Assembly (NCBI GenBank): GCA_026122225.1
Contig: JANEZZ010002242.1
Coordinates: 62,001 to 126,000, forward strand
Direction of reading: 5' to 3'
Length of the DNA: 64,000 bases
Source of the DNA: Heloderma charlesbogerti
Taxonomy: Eukaryota; Chordata; Lepidosauria; Squamata; Helodermatidae
The first letter of the stretch is position 1. The number at the start of each line of letters is the position of its first letter. The notes under the pieces were generated by a model, which was not told the origin of the DNA, ran no database searches, and saw nothing but the letters and a program-made list of their open reading frames with translations. The position numbers and the translations under genes were made by a program. Shown piece by piece: positions 43,155 to 53,227 of the stretch.

Positions 43155-46039
43155 ATGTTGGGGGTAACAATGGACATAGGCGCATGCACTGCAATGGAGA
43201 GAACAGCTCTGATAGCGCCCAATAATAGTCTTCAGACACATGTAGCAAGAAAGCCAGACTATGAAGCACATGGTCTTCGATGTCTATATACTAATGCGCA
43301 GAGTATGGGAAACAAACAGAACAAACTTGAACTCTTAATACAAGAGGGAAATTATGACCTGATAGGTATAACTGAGACTTGGTGGGATGACTCTCATGAC
43401 TGGAATACAGCAATTGAAGGATATAACTTGTTCAAAAAGAACAGGAGGAACAGAAAGGGAGGTGGGGTTGCACTGTATGTGAGAAATACATATCTCTGCA
43501 CAGAAATACAGGAGGATGAGCTTGGTAGCCCCATTGAGAGCATCTGGGTTGAAATAAATGGAGCAAAGAATAAAAGGAACCTGGTGGTCGGAGTCTACTA
43601 CCGGCCACCCAATCAAGGAGAAGACAAGGATGAAACTTTTGAAAAGCAAATAGCCAATGTTTTAAGGAAGCATGATGTAGTAGTAATGGGGGACTTCAAT
43701 TTCCCCGATATTTGTTGGGAGACAAATTCTGCAAAACATGGCCCCTCCAGGAAATTCCTGACTTGTGTGGTGGATAACTTCCTCCTACAGAAAGTAGAGG
43801 AAGGAACTAGAGGATCGGCTATCCTTGACTTGATCCTAACCAACAGAGATGACTTGGTGGAAAAAGTAGCAGTTACAGGAACTCTGGGGGAAAGCGACCA
43901 TGTTGTACTTGAGTTCTTGGTTCTAAGGGAAGCAAAAGCCGAGTGTAGTCAAATGCGTACCCTGGATTTTAGGAAAGCTGATTTTCATAAACTCAGAACA
44001 ATGATCAGTAAGGTCCCATGGCAAGCCATGCTAGCAAGAAAAGGAGTCCAAGATGGGTGGGAGCTTTTAAAAAAGGAAATTCTCAAGGCACAATCACAAG
44101 CAATTCCAACAAGAAGAAAAGGTGGAAGACAACAGAAGAAGCCAATGTGGCTTCACAAAAAGCTTAGGGATGACCTGAAAACAAAAAAGGACACATATAG
44201 GCAGTGGAAAGAAGGCCAAGTAACAAAGGAAGAGTACAGGCAGATAGCACAGAATTGCAAGGATGGTGTCAGGAAGGCTAAAGCTGAGAATGAGCTGAGG
44301 TTAGCGAGGGATGTTAAAAACAACAAAAAGGCTTTCTTCAGCTACGTGCATAGTAAAAGGCAGAGGAAAGAAATGGTGGTTCAGCTATTAAATAAGGATG
44401 GCAAAATGATAACAGATGACAAAGAAAAGACAGAGGTGCTCAATTCCTACTTTGGCTCAGTCTTCTCCCAAAAGAGGGTCTATGACCCCCCTGGCAAAGG
44501 CGAAGTACAGGCTGAAGGGGCAGGATTGCAGCTTGAGATCGACAGGCATATGGTCAAGGAACACCTAATTACTTGGAATGAGTTCAAATCTCCAGGGCCA
44601 GATGAACTGCATCCTAGAGTCATAAAGGAACTGGCAGAAGAACTCTCAGAACCGCTGTCTATTCTCTTTGAGAAATCATGGAGGATGAGGGAAGTGCCAG
44701 ATGACTGGAGGAGGGCTAACGTTGTCCCTATCTTCAAAAAGGGTAAAAAGGAGGAACCTGGGAACTACAGACCAGTCAGTCTGACATCAATCCCTGGGAA
44801 AATTCTGGAGCAGATCATAAAGCAATCCATCTGGAAGCACCTTGACAACAATGCCATGATTACTCGAAGCCAACATGGATTTGTCAAAAACAATCCTGCC
44901 AGACAAATCTGATCTCATTTTTTGATCAAGTAACCTCCCTTGTAGACTGTGGGAATGCTGTAGACATCATATACATCAACTTCAGCAAAGCTTTCGACAA
45001 AGTGCCCCATGATATCCTGATGAGCAAACTAGCTCAAAGTGGGCTAGATGAAACAACGATCTGGTGGATCCACAGTTGGCTACAGAATCGGACTCAAAGA
45101 GTGCTTATCAATGGGACCTTCTCAAACTGGGGAGAGGTAATGAGTGGGGTACCGCAGGGCTCAGTCCTGGGCCCAGTGCTCTTCAACATTTTTATTAATG
45201 ACTTGGAGGAGGAGGTGCAGGGAATGCTGATCAAATTTGCAGATGACACAAAATTGGGAGGGATAGCTAATACTATGGAAGACAGAAACAAAATTCAAAG
45301 TGATCTGGATAGACTGGGGCGCTGGGCAGAAAACAACAGAATGACATTTAATAGGGACAAATGCCATGTTCTGCACCTAGGAAAAAGAAACCAAATGCAC
45401 AGTTACAAGATGGGGGATACGTGGCTCAACCACACTACAAGCGAGAAGGATCTTGGAATTGTTGTCGATCACAAGTCGAATATGAGCCAACAATGTGATG
45501 TGGCTGCAAAAAAGGCAAATGCTATTTTGGGCTGCATTCATAGAAGCATAGCTTCCAAATCCCGGGAAGTACTAGTTCCCCTCTACTCAGCACTGGTTAG
45601 GCCTTATCTGGAGTACTGTGTCCAGTTCTGGGCACCACAGTTTAAGAAGGATGCAGACAAACTGGAGAGGGTTCAGAGGAGGGCAACAAAGATGATCAGG
45701 GGACTGGAAACAAAGCCCTATGAAGAGAGACTGAAAGAACTGGGCATGTTTAGCCTTGAGAAGAGAAGACTGAGGGGAGATATGATAGCACTCTTCAAGT
45801 ACTTGAAAGGTTGTCACAGAGAAGAAGGCCAGGATCTCTTCTTGATCATCCCAGAGTGCAGGACACGGAATAATGGGCTCAAGTTACAGGAAGCCAGATT
45901 CCGGCTGAACATCAGGAAACACTTTCTGACTGTAAGAGCAATACGACAATGGAACCAATTACCTGGGGAGGTGGTGGGCTCTCCCACACTGGAGGCCTTC
46001 AAGACGAGGCTGGACAGCCATCTGTCGGGGATGCTCTGA
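43155..46039 (+). pseudogene. CR1 ORF2: AP-type endonuclease and reverse transcriptase
   Basis: The enzyme would nick genomic DNA and copy element RNA at the nick. Endonuclease residues are in place (numbering from the ATG at 43155): N47 in YTNAQS, E74 in ITETWW, Y149 in GVYYRPP, D180/N182 in MGDFNFPD, and D248/H249 in GESDHVV. RT begins with KSPGPDELHP and the ANVVPIFKKG segment (about residue 520), then NYRPVSLTS. A single-base loss near 44890 closes the first frame at 44912. The next frame carries IYINFSKAFDKVPHDIL, GVPQGSVLGPVLFNIFINDL and FADDTKLGG (45236). The first catalytic Asp of motif A (expected YxDFSKAFD) is Asn, codon AAC at 44978-44980. The C-terminal 'VQRRATKMIRGLE' region is complete. 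Total about 961 residues, the usual length for CR1. Confidence 0.94.
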
Positions 46040-46133
46040 CTTGGATTCCTGCATTGAGCAGGGGGTTGGACTCGATGGCCTTGTAGGCCCCTTCCAACCC
46101 TACTATTCTATGATTCTATTCTATGATTCTAAG
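46040..46133 (+). other. CR1 3'UTR and terminal octamer repeats
   Basis: Short 3'UTR with 'gcagggggttggactcgatg' and 'ccttgtaggccccttccaac' (potential stem), then tattctatgattctattctatgattct-type octamer repeats. This is the region recognised by CR1 RT in the established model. Confidence 0.88.
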
Positions 46134-46390
46134 CAGTCCTCTGCTAACTAGCTGTGATGAAAGGACACCCACTGCCAGCTTCCTTGTGAGGTAGAAGAGG
46201 CTGAAATCCTCCCTTCTTAAATAATCAACAGCTGCTGCCACTGGGGTTAGTTTACATTAATGTGAACACCTGGGAATTCAGAATTTTTGGGAGAGGAGGA
46301 ACAGACCCTTTGGATCCCAATAAGTGGCCAAGTAGATTTGGCAACCAGCACATGGGTGAGGTTGCTCCTGCGAGTGAGCAAATCAATTTC
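46134..46390. other. Unassigned
   Basis: No repeat or gene recognised. Confidence 0.4.
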
Positions 46391-46497
46391 GGGTGTAATC
46401 CTATGCATGTTTAGGCAGAAAAAAAGTCCTACAACTCCCAGCATCTTGGGAGTTGCAGGACTCCCCCCCCCATCTAAACATGCATAGGATTGTGCCT
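46391..46497. mobile_element. Foldback MITE, GCAATCCTATG family, full-length palindrome
   Basis: gggtgtaatcctatgcatgt (46391-46410), then 'agtcctacaactcccagcat' facing 'gggagttgcaggact', and 'acatgcataggattgtgcc' to 46496. Nearly the whole 106 bp is one hairpin. No TAA duplication is left at the left flank. Confidence 0.85.
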
Positions 46498-46778
46498 TTA
46501 ATCAGCCCCAGGCTTAAAATGCATGACATTGATTAAAGTATTCAGGATAATTGAATAGGAGAAGTAAGAGAATTGCACAAAAAGAAAAATAAACGGTAAT
46601 TTCTAGCTAACAGGGATGCAATTTCTAAGTGATTCTCAGCAACTTATATCAAGCACAGCATCTGTCTATGTGCCAGATGCACATCACCCAGCACTGAGGG
46701 GAGCAAACTGACGAATTCTCACTTACAAAGAACATTAAGGAGAGTCAAAAAGACAGCTGCAAAAGCCAAACAAAACAG
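46498..46778. other. Unassigned
   Basis: No recognisable repeat or gene. Confidence 0.4.
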
Positions 46779-47205
46779 GCAGTGGCAACGTTTAATTCCC
46801 ATGGAATTTGTGTACTGATGCTTTTTGAGAGATTTCTCTTCATCAGGGGCAGCTGAAACCTTTGATACAAGAGATTCTTTAAAAGCTAATTCACATCCCT
46901 AGCAGAAACATTTTTGATGTACACTTTACCACTTAAAAATATACGCAAGAAATGTCATCTCTTAAGAAAAAAAAACATATATTTTTGGTATGTTTTAAAA
47001 AATTTATATCGACATTTTTTTTCTTAAGAGATGTATATTACCTTTTAAGTGGTGAAATGTATTTCGAAATGTTTCTGCTAGAGATGTGAATTAGCTTTTA
47101 AAGAATCCCTTGTGTCATATGTTTCAGTTGCCCTTGATGAAATTTCTCAGAACATGTGAGCACACAAACACACTGCGAATTAAACCTTGCCGGCTTCTCA
47201 GTTAC
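46779..47205. repeat. Long inverted repeat, arms of about 215 bp
   Basis: Left arm 'cgtttaattccc' (46789) to 'catctcttaag' (46956-46966) is mirrored by 'cttaagagatg' (47023-47033) to 'gaattaaaccttgcc'. Facing stretches include 'ctttaaaagctaattcacat' against 'atgtgaattagcttttaaag'. The loop (46970-47020) is AT-rich. Arms are about 80-90% complementary by eye. Termini are not of hAT type and no target duplication was found, so the transposon class is open. Confidence 0.9.
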
Positions 47206-47682
47206 CCCATTTTTATGTTGGGATCCAGGACAGGCAATGATTAACAATGCGAAAGTAACCATCCAATCAGATAGGAACCTGGGGCTGTCGGATCCAACAC
47301 GAATATATAGATAACAACACTCAGCACCTTTCTTAGCCAATGGAAATAGCGTTAAGAGATGCCCCTCTGAGGAGACGCCCCCCTTCCCTGTCTATCAAGG
47401 TGCTTTTGTATTCTGGAAAAATGTATGGACTACATGGGTCGCCCACCTTGCTGTTAGAGAAGCAGGAGTCTTTGGCAGACATAATGACTGACTGAGGAGA
47501 CAGAAGGTTGAAATTTTGGCTTTTGTCACTGGCGCTGTTCGCATGTAACACTAAGCTGTGATGGTCAGGCTTTTTTTTGCTAACCATGGTGGCTTAGTGT
47601 GTCATGGTGGTGGGGGGAAGAAAACCATGTTCCCCATGGTTAGTAAGCCACCCTTGCTAACCACACCCCTGCAAAAGGGTTA
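47206..47682. other. Unassigned; foldback vocabulary at 47530-47650
   Basis: 'gctgttcgcatgtaacacta' and 'gctaaccatggtggcttagt' with 'ccatggttagtaagccaccc' form a small internal inverted repeat, probably a relative of the 28439 and 11139 foldbacks. Confidence 0.55.
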
Positions 47683-48255
47683 AGGAGAGAGTGGACCTGT
47701 TCACACGCACAGGGGGAGAGGGTGGTGAGGGTAACTACGGAAGGGGGGGGGTTAGTGAAACAACATTGTTTGTGCCTGTCACACAACCAGGAACCACATG
47801 GCGCCATGTGGTTCCGCTACCCCCACCCCTCCATAGTTACCTGCCGATCTTCCTGGCATGGTTACTGAGCATCCTGTCATCTGGTGGGCTCCCTGGTGGT
47901 TAAAACGGGCTCTGGAGGACTTCAAGGCCATGACCACAAAGTCTGCTGACTACAGCATCCATCACTGCAGGTGATGCTCTAGCCACCGTAGACTTTCTCT
48001 ATGGTCATGCGGCCATTTCGGACGCCAGAGCAGCCACTCAGAGCCTGTTTCTGTCACAGAGGACAACGGGATGCTTGGTAACCACACTGGGAAGATCACC
48101 AGGTAACTGTGGAGGGGGCAGGTTTAGGGAACCACATGGCCCTGTGTGGGTCCCAGTTCTGACAGGCACATGTGGCATTGTTTCGCTACCCCCCCCTCCA
48201 CAGTTACCCTAACCACCCTCTCCCCCTGTGTTTGTGAACAGGCCCACTCTCTCCT
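47683..48255. mobile_element. Foldback element with about 80-bp terminal arms
   Basis: 'aggagagagtggacctgttc' (47683) mirrors 'gaacaggcccactctctcct' (ending 48255). The arms continue through 'gggggagagggtggtgaggg' against 'ccctaaccaccctctccccc' and 'gttagtgaaacaac' against 'gttgtttcgctac'. The middle (47810-48100) has its own 'accacatggcgccatgtggt' palindrome. No transposase and no target duplication outside the arms was readable. Confidence 0.85.
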
Positions 48256-48365
48256 GATACTTCTCTAGCACCACCACTAGTTTTCAAAAGACCCCCCCCC
48301 AAAAGAACCCTTGGTAAACTTTAACAATGTATCTTAGCAAGATTAGCAAAAGCACACTGCGGCTG
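48256..48365. other. Unassigned
   Basis: C tract at 48289-48300. Otherwise nothing is recognised. Confidence 0.4.
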
Positions 48366-48544
48366 CAGGGATGGCTCTGCCATTGGGAAGACTGTGGCAG
48401 CTGCCACAGGCAGCTGATCTGGGGTGTTATGAAAGGGCTGCAAATGTATTTGTTGTCATTGTATTTTTGCTGCCAGGAAGGTGGAATGGAAGGGTACCTG
48501 TGAGATTCTCTGCCTCAGGTTCCAAAATAAACTGACTGGCCTTG
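48366..48544. mobile_element. Probable hAT element (CAGGGATGGCTCTG / ACTGGCCTTG)
   Basis: Left end CAGGGATGGCTCTGCCATTG with 'ggcagctgccacaggcagct', as in 34903-35181. Right end 'tgcctcaggttcc...actggccttg'. Flanks tgcggctg and tgctaagc share only 4 of 8 bases, so it is old or the boundaries are off by a few bases. Confidence 0.6.
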
Positions 48545-48552
48545 TGCTAAGC

Positions 48553-48612
48553 ATGATAGGAGTTGTGGTTCAAGACATCTGGAGGGCACCAGGCTGAGGA
48601 AAGCTGTTCTAG
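48553..48612. mobile_element. Half of hAT-type MITE (CTCCAGATGTTG family)
   Basis: 'ataggagttgtggttcaaga' and 'catctggagggcaccaggct' match the right arm of 4139-4272. The left arm is missing. Confidence 0.65.
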
Positions 48613-49845
48613 ACATTGCCCTGAATACAAACAGGGCCCCATGTGCATTAACACCCATGTGCCTGTTCCCAATCATGCAGTCTATCCATTGTGAAGCAGG
48701 GATGGGGAATTCATGTTAGTAAACCTGCATGGGCATCGATGCGCATAGTTCCCTGCTCATCTTCAAGGTCGTATAAGTGATTGGGGAGAATGATCTTATG
48801 CCCTCCCCCATGTACAACCTACACAAAGCAATTACTCAGTTTAATTGGTATAAATGGAGTGGGATGTAATTTGTAAATGCGAGAGTGAAGGGACGCAAGT
48901 GTATATTGGTGGGTGTTGGCATCAGAACATTCCCAAACCTGATGTGCATACATAAAATGATAAATATACACTTTTATTTCTATCTATATTTAAATGCCCT
49001 TTCTTCTCTCAATGTTTTGTATGAGATAATCCATTGTATCCCCTGGGCACTTATTCATCAAAAGTACTCTAAAGCTCTTCTTCAAGATCAAATGGCTCCT
49101 TAATCCATTTGCCCACAGCTCAGTGTGTTATAGAAAATTAATCAGAAGTATTAGTTGGCATCTGCGGCGCGATTCCTCTGAAGCCCTGTAACGTTGTTAC
49201 CATCAGCAATTCTCAAAGAAGAGGAAGGAGAAACGGGAAAAATAAAGTCTCCTGATATGTGTTGCTACCTTTACCCATTATTATTGGTCACTCCCTGTAA
49301 TGTATTTATTTCTAGCCAATTCTTCATGTTTACTTTATGTTATGAACAGTTAGCATTTGACCAATCAAAACCAATTGGTCAGTTGGCTGCTCAAATATTA
49401 GTCAAATGTTAGTCCCATTCAGGTGTTTGACTTTGGGGAAGCATCAACACAAGTGGGGACAGAGCTGCCACAAGCACTCCCAGCTCTGCCTCCCATCACC
49501 CCTGCATGAGTGGGAGGGATAACCTGAAGTGGGGAGGTGTCTCTACCCCTGTCGGCTCCTCCATGCAATGTAGAACCCTGGAAAATCAGAGTTCTATGCC
49601 ATGTGGGGAGCCTACACAAGCGGTTCAGAGCATGTGCGGATTTCTCCTTCTGTGGGAAAGGTCTCTTTCAAAACAGCATGTAAGGGTGGATTGTTCCTGA
49701 GCATGTGCAGATTATTTCCCCCTTTGTGACAGAGGTGTTTTCTTGCTTGCCCAGAGACTGAAGGATATGCTGTCCGGTGCCTCAGCCTACTTGCCTAGGA
49801 GGACCTGACCCCGAAGATGCTACAGTTCTGTAGAAATGGTCTGGG
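48613..49845. other. Low-repeat stretch
   Basis: No transposon recognised. 48830-49420 is AT-rich, with even composition and no microsatellite. No exon signals beyond chance. Confidence 0.4.
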
Positions 49846-50027
49846 CAGTGGAGGCTGGTAGCTCTAATATCAGTGGGGTGCTGAATCCACTCCGGGTTTC
49901 AGTCAGAACCAGTCAGAACTCTGAAGGAGCTCTCCTTGGAGAGCTCCTTCAGAGTTCTGACTGGTTCTGACTGAAACCCGGAGTGGATTCAGCACCCCAC
50001 TGACATCTGAGCCACCGGCCCCCACTG
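49846..50027. mobile_element. Palindromic hAT MITE, CAGTGGAG family, near-perfect hairpin
   Basis: Begins CAGTGGAGGCTGGTAGC and ends CCCCCACTG. Exact 8-bp duplication ggtctggg at 49838-49845 and 50028-50035. The arms are almost perfectly complementary over about 85 bp each, e.g. 'gaatccactccgggtttcag' against 'ctgaaacccggagtggattc'. The centre is the palindrome 'ggagctctccttggagagctcc'. Best-preserved copy of the family in the window. Confidence 0.95.
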
Positions 50028-51571
50028 GGTCTGGGGGAAGATTGTTGGCAGTCGTGAGGAGGGTTCACACAAAAGATCATTGACCCAGGATCCTCCCTTC
50101 ATGCTGAGGAACTCTATGCCCTGCACATGTACAAGCCTCCTTCTTAGAAGTTGCTGAATGTGTGGCTGGTGCATGTGGTGAACACAGGGCTACTAGCATG
50201 ACCCCTCCTGCGTTCGTTCAATGTGTGTAGTGAACCCCCTATTGGATTGAAACAGGAACCATTTGGCCTCTACTCTGGGTTTGCTGGTTTGTCTGCATTG
50301 CATCTGGGAGACGAACAAACACACATGCAAGGGGCTGGATCCAGACTAATGCTGGATCAAGTATGCTGGCTCCTCCTTCCCCCTTCCCACAGCAGCTCCT
50401 CCAGCCCCCTGAAAATGCTACACAGAGAGTCAGGAGGTTCTGCTGAAGGGGGTGAGCTGTGTGTGTATGGGGGAGGCACACAAATTGGGCAGAGAGGCCT
50501 TCTGAGAGCAGAACACCTCCTCTTGTGGAAGTTAGATGATGGATGCAACCCGATGTATACAGAATGGTGCTAGCCACCTCCATGGTTCTCACTTAGTACA
50601 TCTGGAGCAATGCAGTCTGCATTGACAGTGCAAAGCTTTCAGCACATGCCTGGTTATGCCTGTCATGCCTCATAGGGGTGTAAGAGTGACATGTGTGCTT
50701 CCAGTTTTAATTCAGGAAAAAGGGTGCTTTGGGGATTAGACATTTGAAAACACTGTGTTATGGTAAAGATACCGATGCCTTGACCTTCTCATTTGCATCT
50801 GCTCACCGTAATTATGCTGCCACCAACGTAACCAAATGGTTAGACCTGATTTAAAATGACACTCCATTATGCTACTGCAGCAACTTAAATGGAACGTAAC
50901 ATAACGAGCCAATATTGATGTCAATCGTGTCTTTCAATGTGGTGCCTCGTAACAATTTTACAATATCCACTTCATTTCCAATTACTTATATACCCAAGAT
51001 GTAATGACAACTCGGCAGCCTCTTGTTATAGGGTAATGATCGACTGATGCCAAAATAACATCCAAGGAAATTGGTTCTGTTGCGCCAAATGATTAATGAG
51101 GCAGACATAGTAATTTTCAACACTGGATGTTAATGGGTGCATGGGAATTTTCCCATAGTGACATTATTGGAAAGCTGATGGGCATTTGTGCACAGGTCAT
51201 TTTACATAACAGCCAATCAGATGCCAAGTCTGTTCCTTAGGACGCCGCAGCTGTCTGTTTCTCAGTTTTCCTCCTTCTGCATAGAAAGAGTGTAGATTAA
51301 ACACTGCGCTTCTTAATTCTTGTGTTGGTAAATAAGTCATTTGGTGCAATCACACTGCTTGATACTGCTATTGATTGCATTTTATAGAAGTGCTGATTTC
51401 TGTTGAAGGCAAGATAAGGGAATGCAGCCCAGAATGAGGAGGAAGTCAGCAGTGATAAAAGAACTTGTGGTAAATTAATAGCTTCTGCCTCCAAGAAGTG
51501 TACAGAATGTCACCCACTTAAGAGTGTCAGCTGATCTTCTGCAATGAGCAATAGCACAATATGTTGACCAT
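50028..51571. other. Low-repeat stretch with a CNE-like block (50740-51290)
   Basis: 50740-51290 has no recognisable repeat and is rich in TAAT/ATTA words ('ccaattacttat', 'aaatgattaatgagg'), with an ATTTGCAT octamer near 50791. This composition is typical of vertebrate conserved enhancers but is not proof of one. The remainder, 50036-50730 and 51291-51571, is unassigned. Confidence 0.35.
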
Positions 51572-52028
51572 GAGCTTTTCTACATGAGGCATTTATCGTG
51601 TGCTCATCATTTCTTACTCATGGTTGTTTATGGGTTCTTTAGATGACTACGTGACCCTCCAGTTTTGCTTCTGTTTTTAAACAGCACTTTCTACATGAGG
51701 CTGTTAATCCGCTGTTTCTACTTTTGGTTTCGTCGTAGAATTGAGATCTGAGCTCTATACCAAGAGCTTTTCCTTTGCTGCCTTTCTGCTACATAACCTC
51801 TAGGTGGTACTGTAGTATAGCAGAATAGCACAATTACACAAGTGGAAAAAGTGTTTTCTTTCATAAATAATACCTCATTTTCCCTGCTCAGAAACAACAA
51901 CAACAACAACAGTAAGTGCTGTTTAAAAATAGAAGCGAAACTGGAGGGTCACAACATTGACTAAATAACCGGTAAACAACGAGTACGGAATGATGAGTGC
52001 ACAATAAATGCCTTGTGTAGAAAAGCTC
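51572..52028. mobile_element. Foldback element (GAGCTTTTCTACA ends)
   Basis: 'gagcttttctacatgaggca' (51572) mirrors 'tgccttgtgtagaaaagctc' (to 52028). Further pairs are 'ttatcgtgtgctcatcattt' with 'gatgagtgcacaataa' and 'gaccctccagttttgcttct' with 'agaagcgaaactggagggtc'. The loop carries 'taacctctaggtggtactgt', a word that recurs as remnants near 5911, 35482 and 39210. A flanking duplication was not readable. Confidence 0.85.
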
Positions 52029-52056
52029 TGAGGAGTGAGAGGAATTATGCCACTAA

Positions 52057-52172
52057 GGCCGCAGTCCTATGCATGTTTAGATGGAAAAGAGTTCTACAAC
52101 TCCCAGCATGCTCCAGGGCATGCTGGGAATTTTAGCACTTTTTTCTGTCTCAGCATGCTTAGGGTTGCACCC
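52057..52172. mobile_element. Foldback MITE, GCAATCCTATG family, with TAA duplication
   Basis: ggccgcagtcctatgcatgt at the left and 'agcatgcttagggttgcacc' at the right, with facing 'ctacaactcccagcatgctc' and 'gggcatgctgggaatttta'. TAA flanks both ends (52054-52056, 52173-52175), the 3-bp TWA duplication expected of PIF/Harbinger elements. Confidence 0.85.
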
Positions 52173-52175
52173 TAA

Positions 52176-52338
52176 ATACCAGTTGCTGGGGAGTAACAAT
52201 GGAAGAGTGCAATTGCCCTCACATCCTGCTTTGGGGCTTCCCAAGAGACATCTGGTTGGCCACTGACAGAAACAGGATGCTTGATTGGATAGGCCTTTGG
52301 TACGATCCAACAGGGCTCTTCTTGCATTCTTATGTTCT
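52176..52338 (+). mobile_element. CR1-like LINE family 2, 3' fragment
   Basis: 'taccagttgctggggagtaa' to 'tttggtacgatccaacaggg', ending cttcttgcattcttatgttc. Matches the 3' end of 2535-3505. It starts directly at the right edge of the MITE above. Confidence 0.82.
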
Positions 52339-53227
52339 AGGCATGGAACTGTCTCATTTTCTCTAGAGTAAGAACTTTCCATTGTCCTGTTACTCATACT
52401 GCATTTCCACTGCAGTATCAACCTGCCCGTCTTTCCTGAGAAATAAGCAAGCAGCCCAACACCAGAAAGCTTTAATGAATCCTAGATGTCCTCAGTTGGT
52501 ATGGGTAATAGCTTCTGTGGAACCAACACAATTAAAATTGGACAGCAGGGTCACTTCAGCTCCTCTTTAATTTGTGTCTTTCAATTTAACACAATTAAAG
52601 CTTTCCCTCAGGAAACATGTTGTGTTGACTATGTCACGGCCTTTTCCTGCTGCTAATAAGAACACAGAAATAATACTAAAGCAGCTACAAGCTTTCCAGT
52701 TGTGGCTTGGTGAACTATCTTGTATCTTGTTCCAGTGATGTGTTCAGACCTCTGAACAATCTTCTTCCATGTCGCTCAAACAGCCAGTGCTTAATTTCGA
52801 CACAAATAGATGCTTGAGCCCAAGTCTGCCTGTAAGTGTCACCCTCTGGATGCTTCCAGATGAGGATCTTATTGTGCAATTGTCATTCATGGAATTTTCC
52901 AGGGAGTCCAGATGTCACCAGTGTCCACTGCTTTCCCGCTGCTTCTTCCATCTTGTTTTCTTGCCGCAGAAAATCGGTTAAAGGAAAACAACAACAACAT
53001 TGGAATAGCTGCACAATGCCTTCTGATGGTTAGTGCTAGGACCCCCCCCCCAACTGGAAGCCCCCTCTAATCAGGAAATCTCCCCCTCTATCTAGTGGGA
53101 TGGAGATTATCTGTAGTTATTTAACAGTGATGGGCAAACATTGGTCCTTCGTCCAGTTCAATTAATAATGAATTCAGGAAAACTGGAATAATCTGGGTTC
53201 CCAGGTTAAATACAAACTGGCATACAC
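52339..53227. other. Low-repeat stretch
   Basis: C tract at 53041-53050. No transposon, gene or RNA recognised. Confidence 0.4.

Larger units (their letters stand above)
42060..46133 (+). mobile_element. CR1: Nearly complete CR1 LINE (non-LTR retrotransposon)
   Basis: Contains ORF1 (42105-43131), a 23-bp spacer, ORF2 (43155-46039) and a short 3'UTR. The 3'UTR ends in tandem ATTCTATG-type octamers (46105-46133), the diagnostic CR1 3' end used in target-primed reverse transcription. About 4.07 kb is visible, compared with roughly 4.5 kb for full CR1 elements, so the 5'UTR may be partly missing; the 5' edge is an estimate. A second truncated copy with nearly the same tail sits at 37503-37688. 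Coding capacity is destroyed by a few lesions only, so the insertion is fairly young. No clear target duplication is visible. Confidence 0.93.

Noticed and set aside
42580..43271. Minus-strand frames under the CR1 ORFs
   Set aside because: Shadows of the CR1 coding frames on the plus strand.
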